Shown here in pieces: positions 1-8,802 of a stretch of 36,334 nt of DNA. The position numbers and the translations under genes were made by a program. The DNA comes from Treponema sp. (GTDB taxonomy: Bacteria; Spirochaetota; Spirochaetia; Treponematales; Breznakiellaceae), in assembly GCA_031281025.1 (NCBI GenBank), contig JAITFY010000051.1:1-36334 (forward strand), given 5' to 3'. The notes beneath the pieces were generated by a model. It made no database searches and was not told the DNA's origin. It worked only from the letters and a program-made list of their open reading frames with translations. Position 1 is the stretch's first letter. Each line of letters begins with the position of its first letter.

Positions 1-602
1 CCCGGCTGGAAATAAAATATTTTGCCGTACTCCCTTTGATACGTTAGCCCGCTGCGAAATACATTGCCTCCTTCAAACCAGCTTATAAATACCGTAGTTT
101 CCGGCTCTGGAACTCCAAAGGGCTCAGAGTACATTTCCTCATTTTCAATAACAAATTGCGCGGGGATTCCCTTTGCAACGGGGTGATTGGGTGAAGCCGT
201 CCATACACGTGTTTTTTCGCCGGCATCTCTCCAGCCTAAACAACCCGAAGTTCCCAAGAGGCTTTTGAATGGTTTTGCCAAATGAGCCGAATGAAGAAAA
301 ATAATGCCCATGCCTTTCTGCACAGAATCAACCACCCGCTTAACCAGATGATCCTGAACTTTATCGTGATGCGAATGCCCCCACCAGATCAGGACATCAG
401 TGTTGTTTAAAATTTGTTCGGTTAGTCCCTGTTCGGGATCGGTAATGATTGAAGTTTCCGCCAAAATTTCGCTGTCTTGATTAAGAAAGCCGGCAATTGT
501 TTTATGCAAACCTTCCGGGTACACTGAGGTTACAGCCGGCGCTTTCTGTTCATCCATGTATTCATTCCAAACTGTTACTCTAATTTTATTGTTATTAGTC
601 AT
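1..602 (-). CDS. ThuA-like (trehalose utilisation domain) protein, C-terminus beyond window edge
   Basis: Manual translation from ATG at 600-602: MTNNNKIRVTVWNEYMDEQ..., with ThuA-type ILIWWGHSHHD-like motif; not in ORF track because it runs off the edge; lies just downstream of a Gfo/Idh/MocA gene, a common pairing. Confidence 0.8.
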   Translation of the reverse strand, partial: MTNNNKIRVTVWNEYMDEQKAPAVTSVYPEGLHKTIAGFLNQDSEILAETSIITDPEQGLTEQILNNTDVLIWWGHSHHDKVQDHLVKRVVDSVQKGMGIIFLHSAHLAKPFKSLLGTSGCLGWRDAGEKTRVWTASPNHPVAKGIPAQFVIENEEMYSEPFGVPEPETTVFISWFEGGNVFRSGLTYQREYGKIFYFQP

Positions 603-604
603 GA

Positions 605-1699
605 TTATTGTTCCTTATCAAAATAATATGGTTTTCCTGTTTTTGCGGATTTGTAAATTCCATCCAGAATTTGGGTTACAACCATAGCCTGCTCAGGTAG
701 CACATACAATTTTCCTTTGCCGCGAATTGCGTCTCTAAAAGTCCGGGCTTCCAAGTCTGTAAATTTGTCTGCGTCACCGTCAAAGAAGTCAACGCCTTGG
801 GCCTGAAGCAGCGGGTTCATGTTATAAAGTTTGCCGTTTTTGCAGCCATTGAGTACCAGCTCTCCCTGTTTGGGCATATCTGCGCCGCCTTTGGTTCCGC
901 ATAGTGTTGTACACGCCTCGCGCTGCCGCGTGGTATTCAGCGCCCAGCTGCTTTCCAGCATAATGGTGGCGCCGTTTTTCATTACAATAAAACCAAAAGC
1001 CGAATCTTCGGCGGTAAATTCTTTGGTATTCCAGTCGCCCCAGGCATTGCCGGTGTCCTTTTCCTTGTTTAATTTGTGGAAAACAGTACCAACCGCGTAT
1101 GCAGGTTCGTAGTTATTCATCATAAAGAGCGTTAAATCCAGCGCATGAGTGCCAATATCGATAAGGGGGCCGCCGCCCTGTTTTTCCTCATCAAGAAATA
1201 CTCCCCAGGTGGGAACTGCCCGGCGTCTGAGCGCTGTGGCTTTGGCGTAGTAGATTTCCCCCAGAGTTCCCTTTTCGCACTCGGCTTTAAGGAAAAGACT
1301 GTCTGGCCGGAAACGGTTCTGATAACCAATGGTAAGAAGCTTTTTGTTTGTTACACTGGCGGTTATCATAACTTTGGCTTCTGCGTAATTTTTGGCCATA
1401 GGTTTTTCGCACATTACATGTTTACCCGAATTAAGGGCCGCTACAGTGATTTCGCAATGGGAATTATTCGGTGTAAGTACGCATACCGCATCAAGCTCTT
1501 CCTTTAAAAGGTCTTTGTAATTGGTAAAAACCTTTCCTTTGCCTTCGCTGTATTTTATATTGGCTTCTTCTGCCCGTTGTGGGATTATATCGCAATATGA
1601 TGTAATGTCCACATCACCCAGCCGTTTTGTTGCGGGAAGATGTTTTCCGTTGGCGATACCGCCGCATCCTATGATACCGTATTTAAGTTTTTTTGCCAT
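605..1699 (-). CDS. Gfo/Idh/MocA family oxidoreductase
   Basis: KLKYGIIGCGGIANGKHLPA Rossmann motif and CEKPMAKNYAEA motif; start placed at MAKKLK because TGGAGGAG Shine-Dalgarno lies about 7 nt upstream (track start at 1711 lacks this). Confidence 0.93.
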   Translation of the reverse strand: MAKKLKYGIIGCGGIANGKHLPATKRLGDVDITSYCDIIPQRAEEANIKYSEGKGKVFTNYKDLLKEELDAVCVLTPNNSHCEITVAALNSGKHVMCEKPMAKNYAEAKVMITASVTNKKLLTIGYQNRFRPDSLFLKAECEKGTLGEIYYAKATALRRRAVPTWGVFLDEEKQGGGPLIDIGTHALDLTLFMMNNYEPAYAVGTVFHKLNKEKDTGNAWGDWNTKEFTAEDSAFGFIVMKNGATIMLESSWALNTTRQREACTTLCGTKGGADMPKQGELVLNGCKNGKLYNMNPLLQAQGVDFFDGDADKFTDLEARTFRDAIRGKGKLYVLPEQAMVVTQILDGIYKSAKTGKPYYFDKEQ

Positions 1700-1759
1700 A
1701 ATCTCCTCCACTTTCCTTTCCCTAAAAGGTATAAAATTGTAGTTAATGTTTCAACCCTA

Positions 1760-1788
1760 TTGACATTTTTATTTTTATATCTTAATGT
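1760..1788 (+). promoter_or_regulatory. Predicted sigma70-type promoter for RRM gene
   Basis: TTGACA (1760-1765), 17 nt spacer, TAATGT (1783-1788); implies about 240 nt 5' leader. Confidence 0.5.
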
Positions 1789-2035
1789 TTAAGATAGTTG
1801 GATAATTTTTAGTTTGAGTAGAAAAGATTTTTTCGGTTTTAGAAAACCGTGTAGTTTAGGGATTGCTTCTGTTCTTGTTTTTCGCTGCTTGCTTTTTAGC
1901 TTGTCTTTTTCTCCCTTTACAATTGCATCTATTTTCTCCGGTTTCAGGCAGGGTGCCTGATATAGGGGAATTTGAGTCGTTCGCTTGTGCGGACGTGAAT
2001 ACCTGGACGTAAGTCCAACAAGAAGGATTTTTTCA

Positions 2036-2317
2036 ATGGCCAAGAAACTGTATGTCGGTAACCTTTCGTACAACACTACCGAAGATAGTCTGCGCAGCCT
2101 CTTTTCAGGGTTTGGCAGTATCACCTCCGTAAAGATCATTGCTGATCGTGAGTCCGGCAACTCCAAAGGGTTCGGATTTATCGAAATGAGCAGCGACGAA
2201 GAAGCCGCCGCCGCAATCGCGGGCACAAACGGCCGCGAATTTGACGGCCGTCAGCTCCGTGTAAACGAGGCGATGGACAAACCACGCCGAGATCGTTCAG
2301 GCGGCGGAAACTGGTAA
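2036..2317 (+). CDS. RRM-domain RNA-binding protein (short, glycine-rich tail)
   Basis: MAKKLYVGNLSYNTTEDSLRSLFSGFGSI...SKGFGFIEM: RNP2 (LYVGNL) and RNP1 (KGFGFIEM) motifs; start at 2036 preceded by AGAAGGA SD; track start at 1985 is an in-frame extension. Confidence 0.93.
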   Translation: MAKKLYVGNLSYNTTEDSLRSLFSGFGSITSVKIIADRESGNSKGFGFIEMSSDEEAAAAIAGTNGREFDGRQLRVNEAMDKPRRDRSGGGNW

Positions 2318-2320
2318 ATT

Positions 2321-2360
2321 GTCTGGCCGCTAAATCTGCATTTTGATTTAGTGGCCAGGC
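2321..2360 (+). terminator. Hairpin terminator after RRM gene
   Basis: GTCTGGCCGCTAAATC / GATTTAGTGGCCAGGC near-perfect 16-bp inverted repeat (G-U tolerant) followed by TATTTCGTATTTT. Confidence 0.7.
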
Positions 2361-2513
2361 TATTTCGTATTTTAAACCACAAACCTCACGAACTAACCAA
2401 CAAGGACAGAAGCGAAGGCTTTAGCTTTAAGAGTTTTAGCTGAAAGATATGGAAATAAGCAGCTGATTTTTACGTACCCCTGACACCTTCGTTTTTCGAC
2501 TTCTTCCGTCTTC

Positions 2514-2542
2514 TTGACATTGCAAGAAAACATGTGTATTAT
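2514..2542 (+). promoter_or_regulatory. Predicted vapBC promoter
   Basis: TTGACA (2514-2519), 17 nt spacer, TATTAT (2537-2542), 8 nt before the ATG at 2551. Confidence 0.65.
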
Positions 2543-2550
2543 TATAGAGT

Positions 2551-2742
2551 ATGGAAGCAAATTTGGTCATAGATACCACGTTGTTAGAGCAGGCTCTCGA
2601 TGTCGGTGGCTTGGAAGCCAAGAATGAAACAATCAACTTAGCCCTTGAAGAATTTATTGAAAGACGGGCAGGAAAAAGTATTATATCTTTGTTTAATACA
2701 GTTGAATATGATGAAAATTATAACTATAAGAAATTACGATGA
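2551..2742 (+). CDS. vapB: VapB-type antitoxin
   Basis: 63 aa; NETINLALEEFIERR resembles the VapB/DUF2191 type antitoxin helix; stop overlaps start of downstream PIN toxin (ATGA). Confidence 0.75.
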   Translation: MEANLVIDTTLLEQALDVGGLEAKNETINLALEEFIERRAGKSIISLFNTVEYDENYNYKKLR

Positions 2743-3149
2743 AAGTCTTGGTTGACACTCCAATTTGGTCGTTAGCATTTAGAAAAAAAGAAATAGGTAA
2801 CATAAATAATATTGCTATAAAAAATTTAGCTGATCTAATTCAAGATAGGCGAATTGCCATTATAGGGCCTGTGCGACAGGAAGTGTTGTCTGGCATATCT
2901 GATAAGTATAAGTTTTATGAAATAAAAGATAAAATGGCGTTTTTTTCTGATTATGTTATAAAGACAGACGATTATGAATTTGCGGCAGAATGTTCAAATG
3001 AATGCAGGAGAAATGGTATACAAGGTTCCCACACTGATTTTTTGATTTGTGCAGTTGCAATAAAAAATGGTTGGGAAATATTTACTGAAGATGCTGATTT
3101 TTTTGAATATGAAAAATATATACCGGTAAAAATGTATACATTAAAATAA
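2739..3149 (+). CDS. vapC: PIN-domain ribonuclease toxin (VapC family)
   Basis: MKVLVDTPIWSLAF (first Asp), TDFLICAVAIKNGWEIFTEDADF (conserved acidic residues). Confidence 0.88.
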   Translation: MKVLVDTPIWSLAFRKKEIGNINNIAIKNLADLIQDRRIAIIGPVRQEVLSGISDKYKFYEIKDKMAFFSDYVIKTDDYEFAAECSNECRRNGIQGSHTDFLICAVAIKNGWEIFTEDADFFEYEKYIPVKMYTLK

Positions 3150-3162
3150 CCATTACACATAC

Positions 3163-3205
3163 CCAAAAAAAAAAGGTTGTTCCTGGAAAACCCCGGAACA
3201 ACCTT
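3163..3205 (-). terminator. Rho-independent terminator for the 3237-5138 gene array
   Basis: AAGGTTGTTCC ... GGAACAACCTT perfect 11-bp stem; A10+ tract at 3165-3174 gives a U-tract on the minus strand. Confidence 0.85.
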
Positions 3206-3236
3206 GCTTTTAATCAATTACAAGCAAGCTGCTAAA

Positions 3237-3686
3237 TTAGAACCCTATGCTTAATGCGAGCGGGAACCGTAAATCGCCTGATGCTACAGCTGTAGAAGCA
3301 AACGAATAAAACGGAGAAAGTTTAAATTCGGTAAAGAGACCGTTGACTACCCGTCTAAAGGGGACAATCTCAAAACCAAGTCCTGCTGTAGCAACAGTAG
3401 CAGTGCCGGTATAACCTAATACTGCACGAAGCTGTTGATTAATATCGAACTTTACTTTTACAAATTGAGTAGCGCCGTAATTTGTAAAACTAACAATCAT
3501 CGGGCCGGCAACACGTACATTGAGGCCAAATACTGAATCGGTGGCTAAAGCACTGCCTCCAGTAACTGCAATACGTGGTGATTGCCCAATATCAAACGAT
3601 AAAAGGGGAAAGCCTTCCTGAGCTGTTAGGTTTGCAACCGGCAGCATCAGAATGGCAATAAAAAATACAAAAAATAATTTTTTCAC
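3237..3686 (-). CDS. Small secreted / putative outer-membrane protein, paralogue A2
   Basis: Signal peptide MKKLFFVFFIAILMLPVANLTAQEG; ends in LALSIGF (C-terminal Phe typical of beta-barrels). Confidence 0.7.
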   Translation of the reverse strand: MKKLFFVFFIAILMLPVANLTAQEGFPLLSFDIGQSPRIAVTGGSALATDSVFGLNVRVAGPMIVSFTNYGATQFVKVKFDINQQLRAVLGYTGTATVATAGLGFEIVPFRRVVNGLFTEFKLSPFYSFASTAVASGDLRFPLALSIGF

Positions 3687-3699
3687 GATTTCTCCTTAA

Positions 3700-4176
3700 T
3701 TAGAGTCCAAAGGACGTTCGGAGTACAAAAAGGACTTTGCCATCTCCAAAACCAGAAGTAGGCGCCAGGTAATCTACTCTTATCCCCATGTTGTAAGCAA
3801 TACCGTTGGCAGCTCTGGCTTCAAAAAAAGTTCCAGACATGCCGAGGATAACATGAGGTACAGCAGGATCACCACCACCAGCAGGAACTGCTCCATATCC
3901 AATACCTACACCAATTTGGTCGGTAAAAGCAAAAGCTACACGCAGAAGATTAACATCCAGCATTCTTTCAAAACCAACTTCCAGATTGTCGGCAACAACA
4001 ATACCTACACCAAAGTTTGTGCCTCCTATTAAATCTTCTTCGACAAGGTCATAACCTATCGGAATACCGACACTAAAGGAAAACATCTTTGGTCTTGAGC
4101 TTTCTAAATCCTGGGCCATTGCAGGAATCACAACTAATCCAGCCAAGAGAAAAAACGCAATAATAGTTTTTTTCAT
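3700..4176 (-). CDS. Small secreted / putative outer-membrane protein, paralogue B2
   Basis: Signal peptide MKKTIIAFFLLAGLVVIPAMAQD; closely similar to 4680-5138 product (NGIAYNMGIRVDYLA, VLRTSFGL). Confidence 0.7.
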   Translation of the reverse strand: MKKTIIAFFLLAGLVVIPAMAQDLESSRPKMFSFSVGIPIGYDLVEEDLIGGTNFGVGIVVADNLEVGFERMLDVNLLRVAFAFTDQIGVGIGYGAVPAGGGDPAVPHVILGMSGTFFEARAANGIAYNMGIRVDYLAPTSGFGDGKVLFVLRTSFGL

Positions 4177-4189
4177 AATAGAACCTCCG

Positions 4190-4663
4190 TTAGAAGCCTA
4201 CGCTTAAAGCGAGCGGGAGCAATAACCGGCCTTTTGCTACACCATCATTCACAAACGCATAAAACGGAGAAAGTTTAAATTCAGTATAGAGGCCGCTGAT
4301 CGCCCGTCTAAAGGGGATAATCTCAAAACCGAGCCCTGAGTAGTTGGGAGAAGGAGGAGGAGTACCGGCGATATTACCAGTGCCATAACCTATTACTGCA
4401 CGAAGCTGTCCATTAATATCGAACTTTCCTTTTACAAATCGAGCAAAGCCGTCGTAATTTGTAAAACCAATAATCATTGGGCCGGCAACACGTACATTGA
4501 GGCCAAATACTGCATGGGAACTTAAAGTGTTGCTTCCATCAACAAGAAAACTTGGCGCTTGCCCAATATCAAACGACAAAAGGGTAAAACCTTCCTGAGC
4601 TGTCAGGTTTGCAACTGGCAGCATCAGTATAGCAATAAAAAATACAAAAAACAATTTTTTCAT
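4190..4663 (-). CDS. Small secreted / putative outer-membrane protein, paralogue A1
   Basis: Near-identical signal peptide and VFGLNVRVAGPMI motif to the 3237-3686 product. Confidence 0.7.
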   Translation of the reverse strand: MKKLFFVFFIAILMLPVANLTAQEGFTLLSFDIGQAPSFLVDGSNTLSSHAVFGLNVRVAGPMIIGFTNYDGFARFVKGKFDINGQLRAVIGYGTGNIAGTPPPSPNYSGLGFEIIPFRRAISGLYTEFKLSPFYAFVNDGVAKGRLLLPLALSVGF

Positions 4664-4679
4664 GATATTCTCCTGTTAA

Positions 4680-5138
4680 TTAGAGTCCAAAGGACGTTCG
4701 GAGTGTAAAAAGGATTGCGCCATCTCCAAAACTAGAAGTAAACGCCATGTAATCTACTCTTATCCCCATGTTGTAAGCAATACCGTTGGCAGCTCTGGCT
4801 TCATAAAATGTTCCAGATATGCCGAGGATAACACAAGCTGGACCACCAAGACTTCCGAATCCAATGCCTGCACCAATTTGGTCGGTAAAGGCAAAAGCTA
4901 CACGCAGAAGATTGGCGGCCATCATCCTTTCAAAACCAACTTCCAGATTGTCGGCAACAGCAATGCCTAAACCAAAGTTTGAACCTGCTACTAAATCTTC
5001 ACTAACAAGGTCATAACCTATCGGAACACCAATACTAAAGGAAAACAGTTGTGGTTTTGTGCTTGTGAAATCCTGGGCCATTGCGGGAATTGCAATAAGT
5101 CCGGCCAAAAGAAAAAATGCGATAATAGTTCTTTTCAT
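4680..5138 (-). CDS. Small secreted / putative outer-membrane protein, paralogue B1
   Basis: Signal peptide MKRTIIAFFLLAGLIAIPAMAQD; paralogue of 3700-4176 product. Confidence 0.7.
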   Translation of the reverse strand: MKRTIIAFFLLAGLIAIPAMAQDFTSTKPQLFSFSIGVPIGYDLVSEDLVAGSNFGLGIAVADNLEVGFERMMAANLLRVAFAFTDQIGAGIGFGSLGGPACVILGISGTFYEARAANGIAYNMGIRVDYMAFTSSFGDGAILFTLRTSFGL

Positions 5139-5254
5139 AATAGAACCTCCTAAAAATTACAAACTTATACAAGTTTGTTAATATTAAGATAATTGACTTT
5201 TTTTTGGTTTTTGTCAAGTAGGGAGAATATATCAGATTTTTATCAAATTTATGG

Positions 5255-5283
5255 TTGAAACTTACTGATTGTTTTTATATACT
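5255..5283 (+). promoter_or_regulatory. Predicted promoter of amino-acid ABC transporter operon
   Basis: TTGAAA (5255-5260), 17 nt, TATACT (5278-5283); GGAGG SD then ATG at 5317. Confidence 0.6.
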
Positions 5284-5316
5284 GTCAATGTATAAATATT
5301 ATTTTTTGGAGGAAAT

Positions 5317-6129
5317 ATGAAAAAGGTAATTTGGATTCTTGCAGCTATCCTTCTGGTTAGCAGTGTTTTCTTTATGGGATGCCAAAGGAGTCATGACGGC
5401 ATAACAATCAGGCCTGGTGTTTTGCTGGTTGGGGTAGATATTGGCTATCCGCCAATGGAATACTTTGATACAGACGGTGTAACCCCCATAGGTTTTGACA
5501 TCGATATGACCAAAGCTCTTGCAGAAAGAATGAACCTAAGGGCGGAGTTTGTTAACACCGACTGGGAAGGTATTTTTGACGGGGTTACTACAAACAGATA
5601 TGATGCTATTATATCATCCGTAACAATCACCCCAGCAAGACTGGAAGTTCATAATTTTAGTAAACCGTATATTGCAAATACCCTTGCAATGGTGCTGCTT
5701 AGAGATTCTAATGTAACTGCCAGAATCCCGGAAGAATTAACCGGTCTTGACGTGGCATTCCAGAGAGCCACCACCGCAGATTTTTTCATGGAAGAACTTG
5801 TTGCCAGAACCGGGTTGAATTATACCCCCCGCAGATACGATCAGGTTATTCGTTGTTTTGACGAACTGCGTCTGGGCAGAGTTCACGCAATCGTCACAGA
5901 CCTTCTTGTAGCCTACGATTATATCGCTGCTACAGACAGCCCCTTTGAAATTGTCTGGAGAAGTGATGAACCTGAAGTTTTTGGCATTTGTATGAGAAAA
6001 GGAAATGATGCCCTTACCGAAGCTTTTGACAAAGCTCTGGAAGAATTATTTGATGACGGAACCATGCTGAGAATTTCCTATGATATATTCGGTATGGACA
6101 TGGTTACACAAGCACGGCAACAGTGGTAG
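5317..6129 (+). CDS. Amino-acid ABC transporter substrate-binding lipoprotein (SBP family 3)
   Basis: Lipobox FFMGC; LLVGVDIGYPPMEYFDTDG...IGFDIDMTKALAERM typical of family 3 solute-binding proteins. Confidence 0.92.
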   Translation: MKKVIWILAAILLVSSVFFMGCQRSHDGITIRPGVLLVGVDIGYPPMEYFDTDGVTPIGFDIDMTKALAERMNLRAEFVNTDWEGIFDGVTTNRYDAIISSVTITPARLEVHNFSKPYIANTLAMVLLRDSNVTARIPEELTGLDVAFQRATTADFFMEELVARTGLNYTPRRYDQVIRCFDELRLGRVHAIVTDLLVAYDYIAATDSPFEIVWRSDEPEVFGICMRKGNDALTEAFDKALEELFDDGTMLRISYDIFGMDMVTQARQQW

Positions 6130-6812
6130 AATTTCAAGAGACCATCAATTTGATGGTCTCATGGCTTCCTTCTCTTCTCAGAGGTGCGAGGATCACAGTT
6201 GGTCTGACGGTCTGTTCTATGGCCGCAGGCCTTGTGATAAGCCTCTTTATCGCCCTTGGGAAGATGTCAAAAAGTATTGTCATCAACAAATTATGCACCG
6301 CGTATACTTTCTTCTTTAGGGGTACGCCTCTATTGATGCAGATATACTTTATCTACTTTGCATTGCCGATGATTTCTCCGGCTTTCCTTATTAATACGGG
6401 ATATCCAGAAATCGATCGCTTTATCTACGCCTTTATTGCCTTTAGTTTAAATATGGCGGCATATTTAGCCGAGATCATCAGAGCGGCTATTCAAAGCATT
6501 GACAAAGGCCAATTTGAAGCTTCCCGTGCGCTGGGACTATCCTATGCGCAAACCATGCGGCTTGTGATTTTTCCACAGTCGATTCGACGGCTTATTCCGC
6601 CTGTAGGTAATGAGTTTATCCTAATGTTAAAAGATGTCTCCCTTGTGTCCATGATTGCGCTGGTTGACATTACAAGAGCCACAAGACAGATCGAGAACTC
6701 AACCCGTTCCGCCCTGGTGTATATTCCGGCGATGCTTCTGTACTTGATCATCACTGCGATTTTTACTTTTATTTTCCGCCGGCTGGAAAAAAAGTATTCG
6801 GTATACGAGTGA
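6123..6812 (+). CDS. Amino-acid ABC transporter permease (HisM/GlnP type)
   Basis: FFRGTPLLMQIYFIYF and EIIRAAIQSIDKGQFEASRALGLS motifs; GTG start overlaps upstream stop. Confidence 0.93.
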   Translation: MVEFQETINLMVSWLPSLLRGARITVGLTVCSMAAGLVISLFIALGKMSKSIVINKLCTAYTFFFRGTPLLMQIYFIYFALPMISPAFLINTGYPEIDRFIYAFIAFSLNMAAYLAEIIRAAIQSIDKGQFEASRALGLSYAQTMRLVIFPQSIRRLIPPVGNEFILMLKDVSLVSMIALVDITRATRQIENSTRSALVYIPAMLLYLIITAIFTFIFRRLEKKYSVYE

Positions 6813-6820
6813 GATAAGCT

Positions 6821-7594
6821 ATGTCGATGATCAAAACTGTCGAGGTACATAAAACCTTCCGTAAAAGCGGGCGTCCGCCGTTGCATGTGTTAAAGGGTAT
6901 TACCCTTACTGTTAAGCAGAAAGAAGTTATCTGCATCATCGGGCCGTCCGGTTCCGGTAAATCAACTTATCTTCGTATCTTAAACCACCTTGAACCGATT
7001 GACGATGGCCAAATATACATCGAAGATAAATTGCTCTTTGACTGTCATAATGGAAAAAACAAAGTTAAGATGCACCATGATGAACGGAATAAAACCCTAT
7101 TGGAAGTGGGCATGGTGTTTCAACGTTTTAACCTTTTCCCGCACAAAACGGCGCTTCAAAATGTAATGCTTGCTCCTGTAAATGTCCGCAAACTGCCTTC
7201 CAATGAAGCGAAGGAGCGGGCAAAAACAATTCTGGATCGAGTTGGTTTAAACGATAAATTCGATGTATATCCCGCCCAATTGTCCGGCGGCCAGCAGCAG
7301 AGAGTCGCCATAGCCCGTGCCCTTGCAATGGAGCCGCGAATCATGCTCTTTGACGAGCCAACCTCCTCCCTTGACCCGGAGCTTGTCGGCGAAGTGTTGG
7401 CAGTAATGAAGCAGCTAGCCCGCGATGGTATGACCATGCTGGTTGTCAGCCACGAAATGGGCTTTGCCCGCGAAGTTGCCGACAGGGTACTTGTAATGTT
7501 TGACGGCCAAATAATCGAAGAAGACACCCCCGAAGTGATATTCAACAATCCCCAGAATGAACGCACCAGGCAATTTTTACAAAGCGTCTTGTAA
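6821..7594 (+). CDS. Amino-acid ABC transporter ATPase (GlnQ type)
   Basis: Walker [10 protein letters not shown], signature [15 protein letters not shown], Walker [14 protein letters not shown]. Confidence 0.95.
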   Translation: MSMIKTVEVHKTFRKSGRPPLHVLKGITLTVKQKEVICIIGPSGSGKSTYLRILNHLEPIDDGQIYIEDKLLFDCHNGKNKVKMHHDERNKTLLEVGMVFQRFNLFPHKTALQNVMLAPVNVRKLPSNEAKERAKTILDRVGLNDKFDVYPAQLSGGQQQRVAIARALAMEPRIMLFDEPTSSLDPELVGEVLAVMKQLARDGMTMLVVSHEMGFAREVADRVLVMFDGQIIEEDTPEVIFNNPQNERTRQFLQSVL

Positions 7595-7602
7595 AAAACA
7601 AC

Positions 7603-7631
7603 TTGCCGTAATTCACTTTTTTGGTTAAAAT
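7603..7631 (+). promoter_or_regulatory. Predicted promoter of glycosyltransferase gene
   Basis: TTGCCG (7603-7608), 17 nt, TAAAAT (7626-7631), 10 nt before ATG at 7642. Confidence 0.4.
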
Positions 7632-7641
7632 AGAGTTTACC

Positions 7642-8802
7642 ATGAATATAGCAATTTTCGTAGATTGTTACACACCTCAAGTTAATGGTGTGGTAACGGT
7701 AGTTAGGACACTTAAAACGGAACTGGAAAATCGCGGGCATCGTGTATATATTTTTACCGTGCAGCATCCAAATGCGGTAGAGGAAAAAAACGTTTTTCGT
7801 GTAAACTCAATAAAATTCCCAAATGAACCGCAGCATCGTATAGGTTTTTTTCTGGCTGATAAACTGATCAATAAAGTTCGTTCTCTTAATATCGATATTA
7901 TTCACTCCCATACAGAGTTCAGCCTTTACCTTGCTTCGCGTATTGTGGGCCGTAAACTTAAGATACCTACGGTTCATACCATGCATACATACTATAAAGA
8001 CTATCTTTATTATGCGCCTTTTCTTGTGGAAATGTATTTAAAAAGCAATTTGGGAATTTACTTTCGTACAATTTTAAAAAAACAAAAATGCATCGTTGCG
8101 CCATCGCTTAAAATAAAGAATTTCCTGGAAAAAGAATGCAGGATTAAACCTCCGGTTCAGGTAGTTCCAAATGGAATTGATCTTTCTCTTTTTTACGAAC
8201 ACTCTCAGGAAATTCAAAATGATGTAATGGATATACGAAAACGGTACAATATTGCCAGCGATGATGAGGTAATTGTTTTTGTTGGCAGGCTTGGTGCCGA
8301 GAAAAATATTGGAACCTTGTTTGAGAATATCAAGCAAATTCGTTCGCACCGGAACAAGGTAAAATTATTGCTTGTTGGAGACGGCCCCGATAAAAAATCC
8401 CTGCAGGAACGCTGCCATGAACTGGGAATATCAGACAGCGTAATTTTTACCGGATATCTGCGCTGGCCGGACGAAATACGGCTGGTTTACAAAGCAGCAG
8501 ATATTTTCATGAGCGCATCACACAGCGAAGTTCATCCAATCACTTTCATCGAAGCAATGGCGACAGGGCTTCCCGTTGTAGCAGCGGCAGATTTGAGTAT
8601 CGCCGGAATGGTAATTAACGGTGAAAACGGCTGGGCGTTGGATGATGATAAAAAACTCTGGGAAAAAGCAGTTGAAATATTATCCAATAAAGATGAAATG
8701 ATTAAAATGGGAAAACGCTCAGACGAAATATCACGGAATTACTCCTTAGATCGTTTTATTAATAACATGATTGCTGTTTATGAACAATACCGTAAACAAT
8801 GA
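7642..8802 (+). CDS. Glycosyltransferase family 4 (group 1)
   Basis: [35 protein letters not shown] and [28 protein letters not shown]; start moved from 7621 to 7642 by homology-like N-terminus. Confidence 0.92.
   Translation: MNIAIFVDCYTPQVNGVVTVVRTLKTELENRGHRVYIFTVQHPNAVEEKNVFRVNSIKFPNEPQHRIGFFLADKLINKVRSLNIDIIHSHTEFSLYLASRIVGRKLKIPTVHTMHTYYKDYLYYAPFLVEMYLKSNLGIYFRTILKKQKCIVAPSLKIKNFLEKECRIKPPVQVVPNGIDLSLFYEHSQEIQNDVMDIRKRYNIASDDEVIVFVGRLGAEKNIGTLFENIKQIRSHRNKVKLLLVGDGPDKKSLQERCHELGISDSVIFTGYLRWPDEIRLVYKAADIFMSASHSEVHPITFIEAMATGLPVVAAADLSIAGMVINGENGWALDDDKKLWEKAVEILSNKDEMIKMGKRSDEISRNYSLDRFINNMIAVYEQYRKQ

Noticed and set aside
1789-2226. 145-aa minus-strand ORF opposite the RRM gene
   Set aside because: Antisense to a clear RRM coding region; composition and lack of motifs suggest a shadow ORF.
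7574-7597. TTTTTACAA-AGCGTC-TTGTAAAAA inverted repeat at the end of the ABC ATPase gene as terminator
   Set aside because: AT-only stem overlapping the stop codon with no following U-tract; poor terminator, kept as unexplained dyad.
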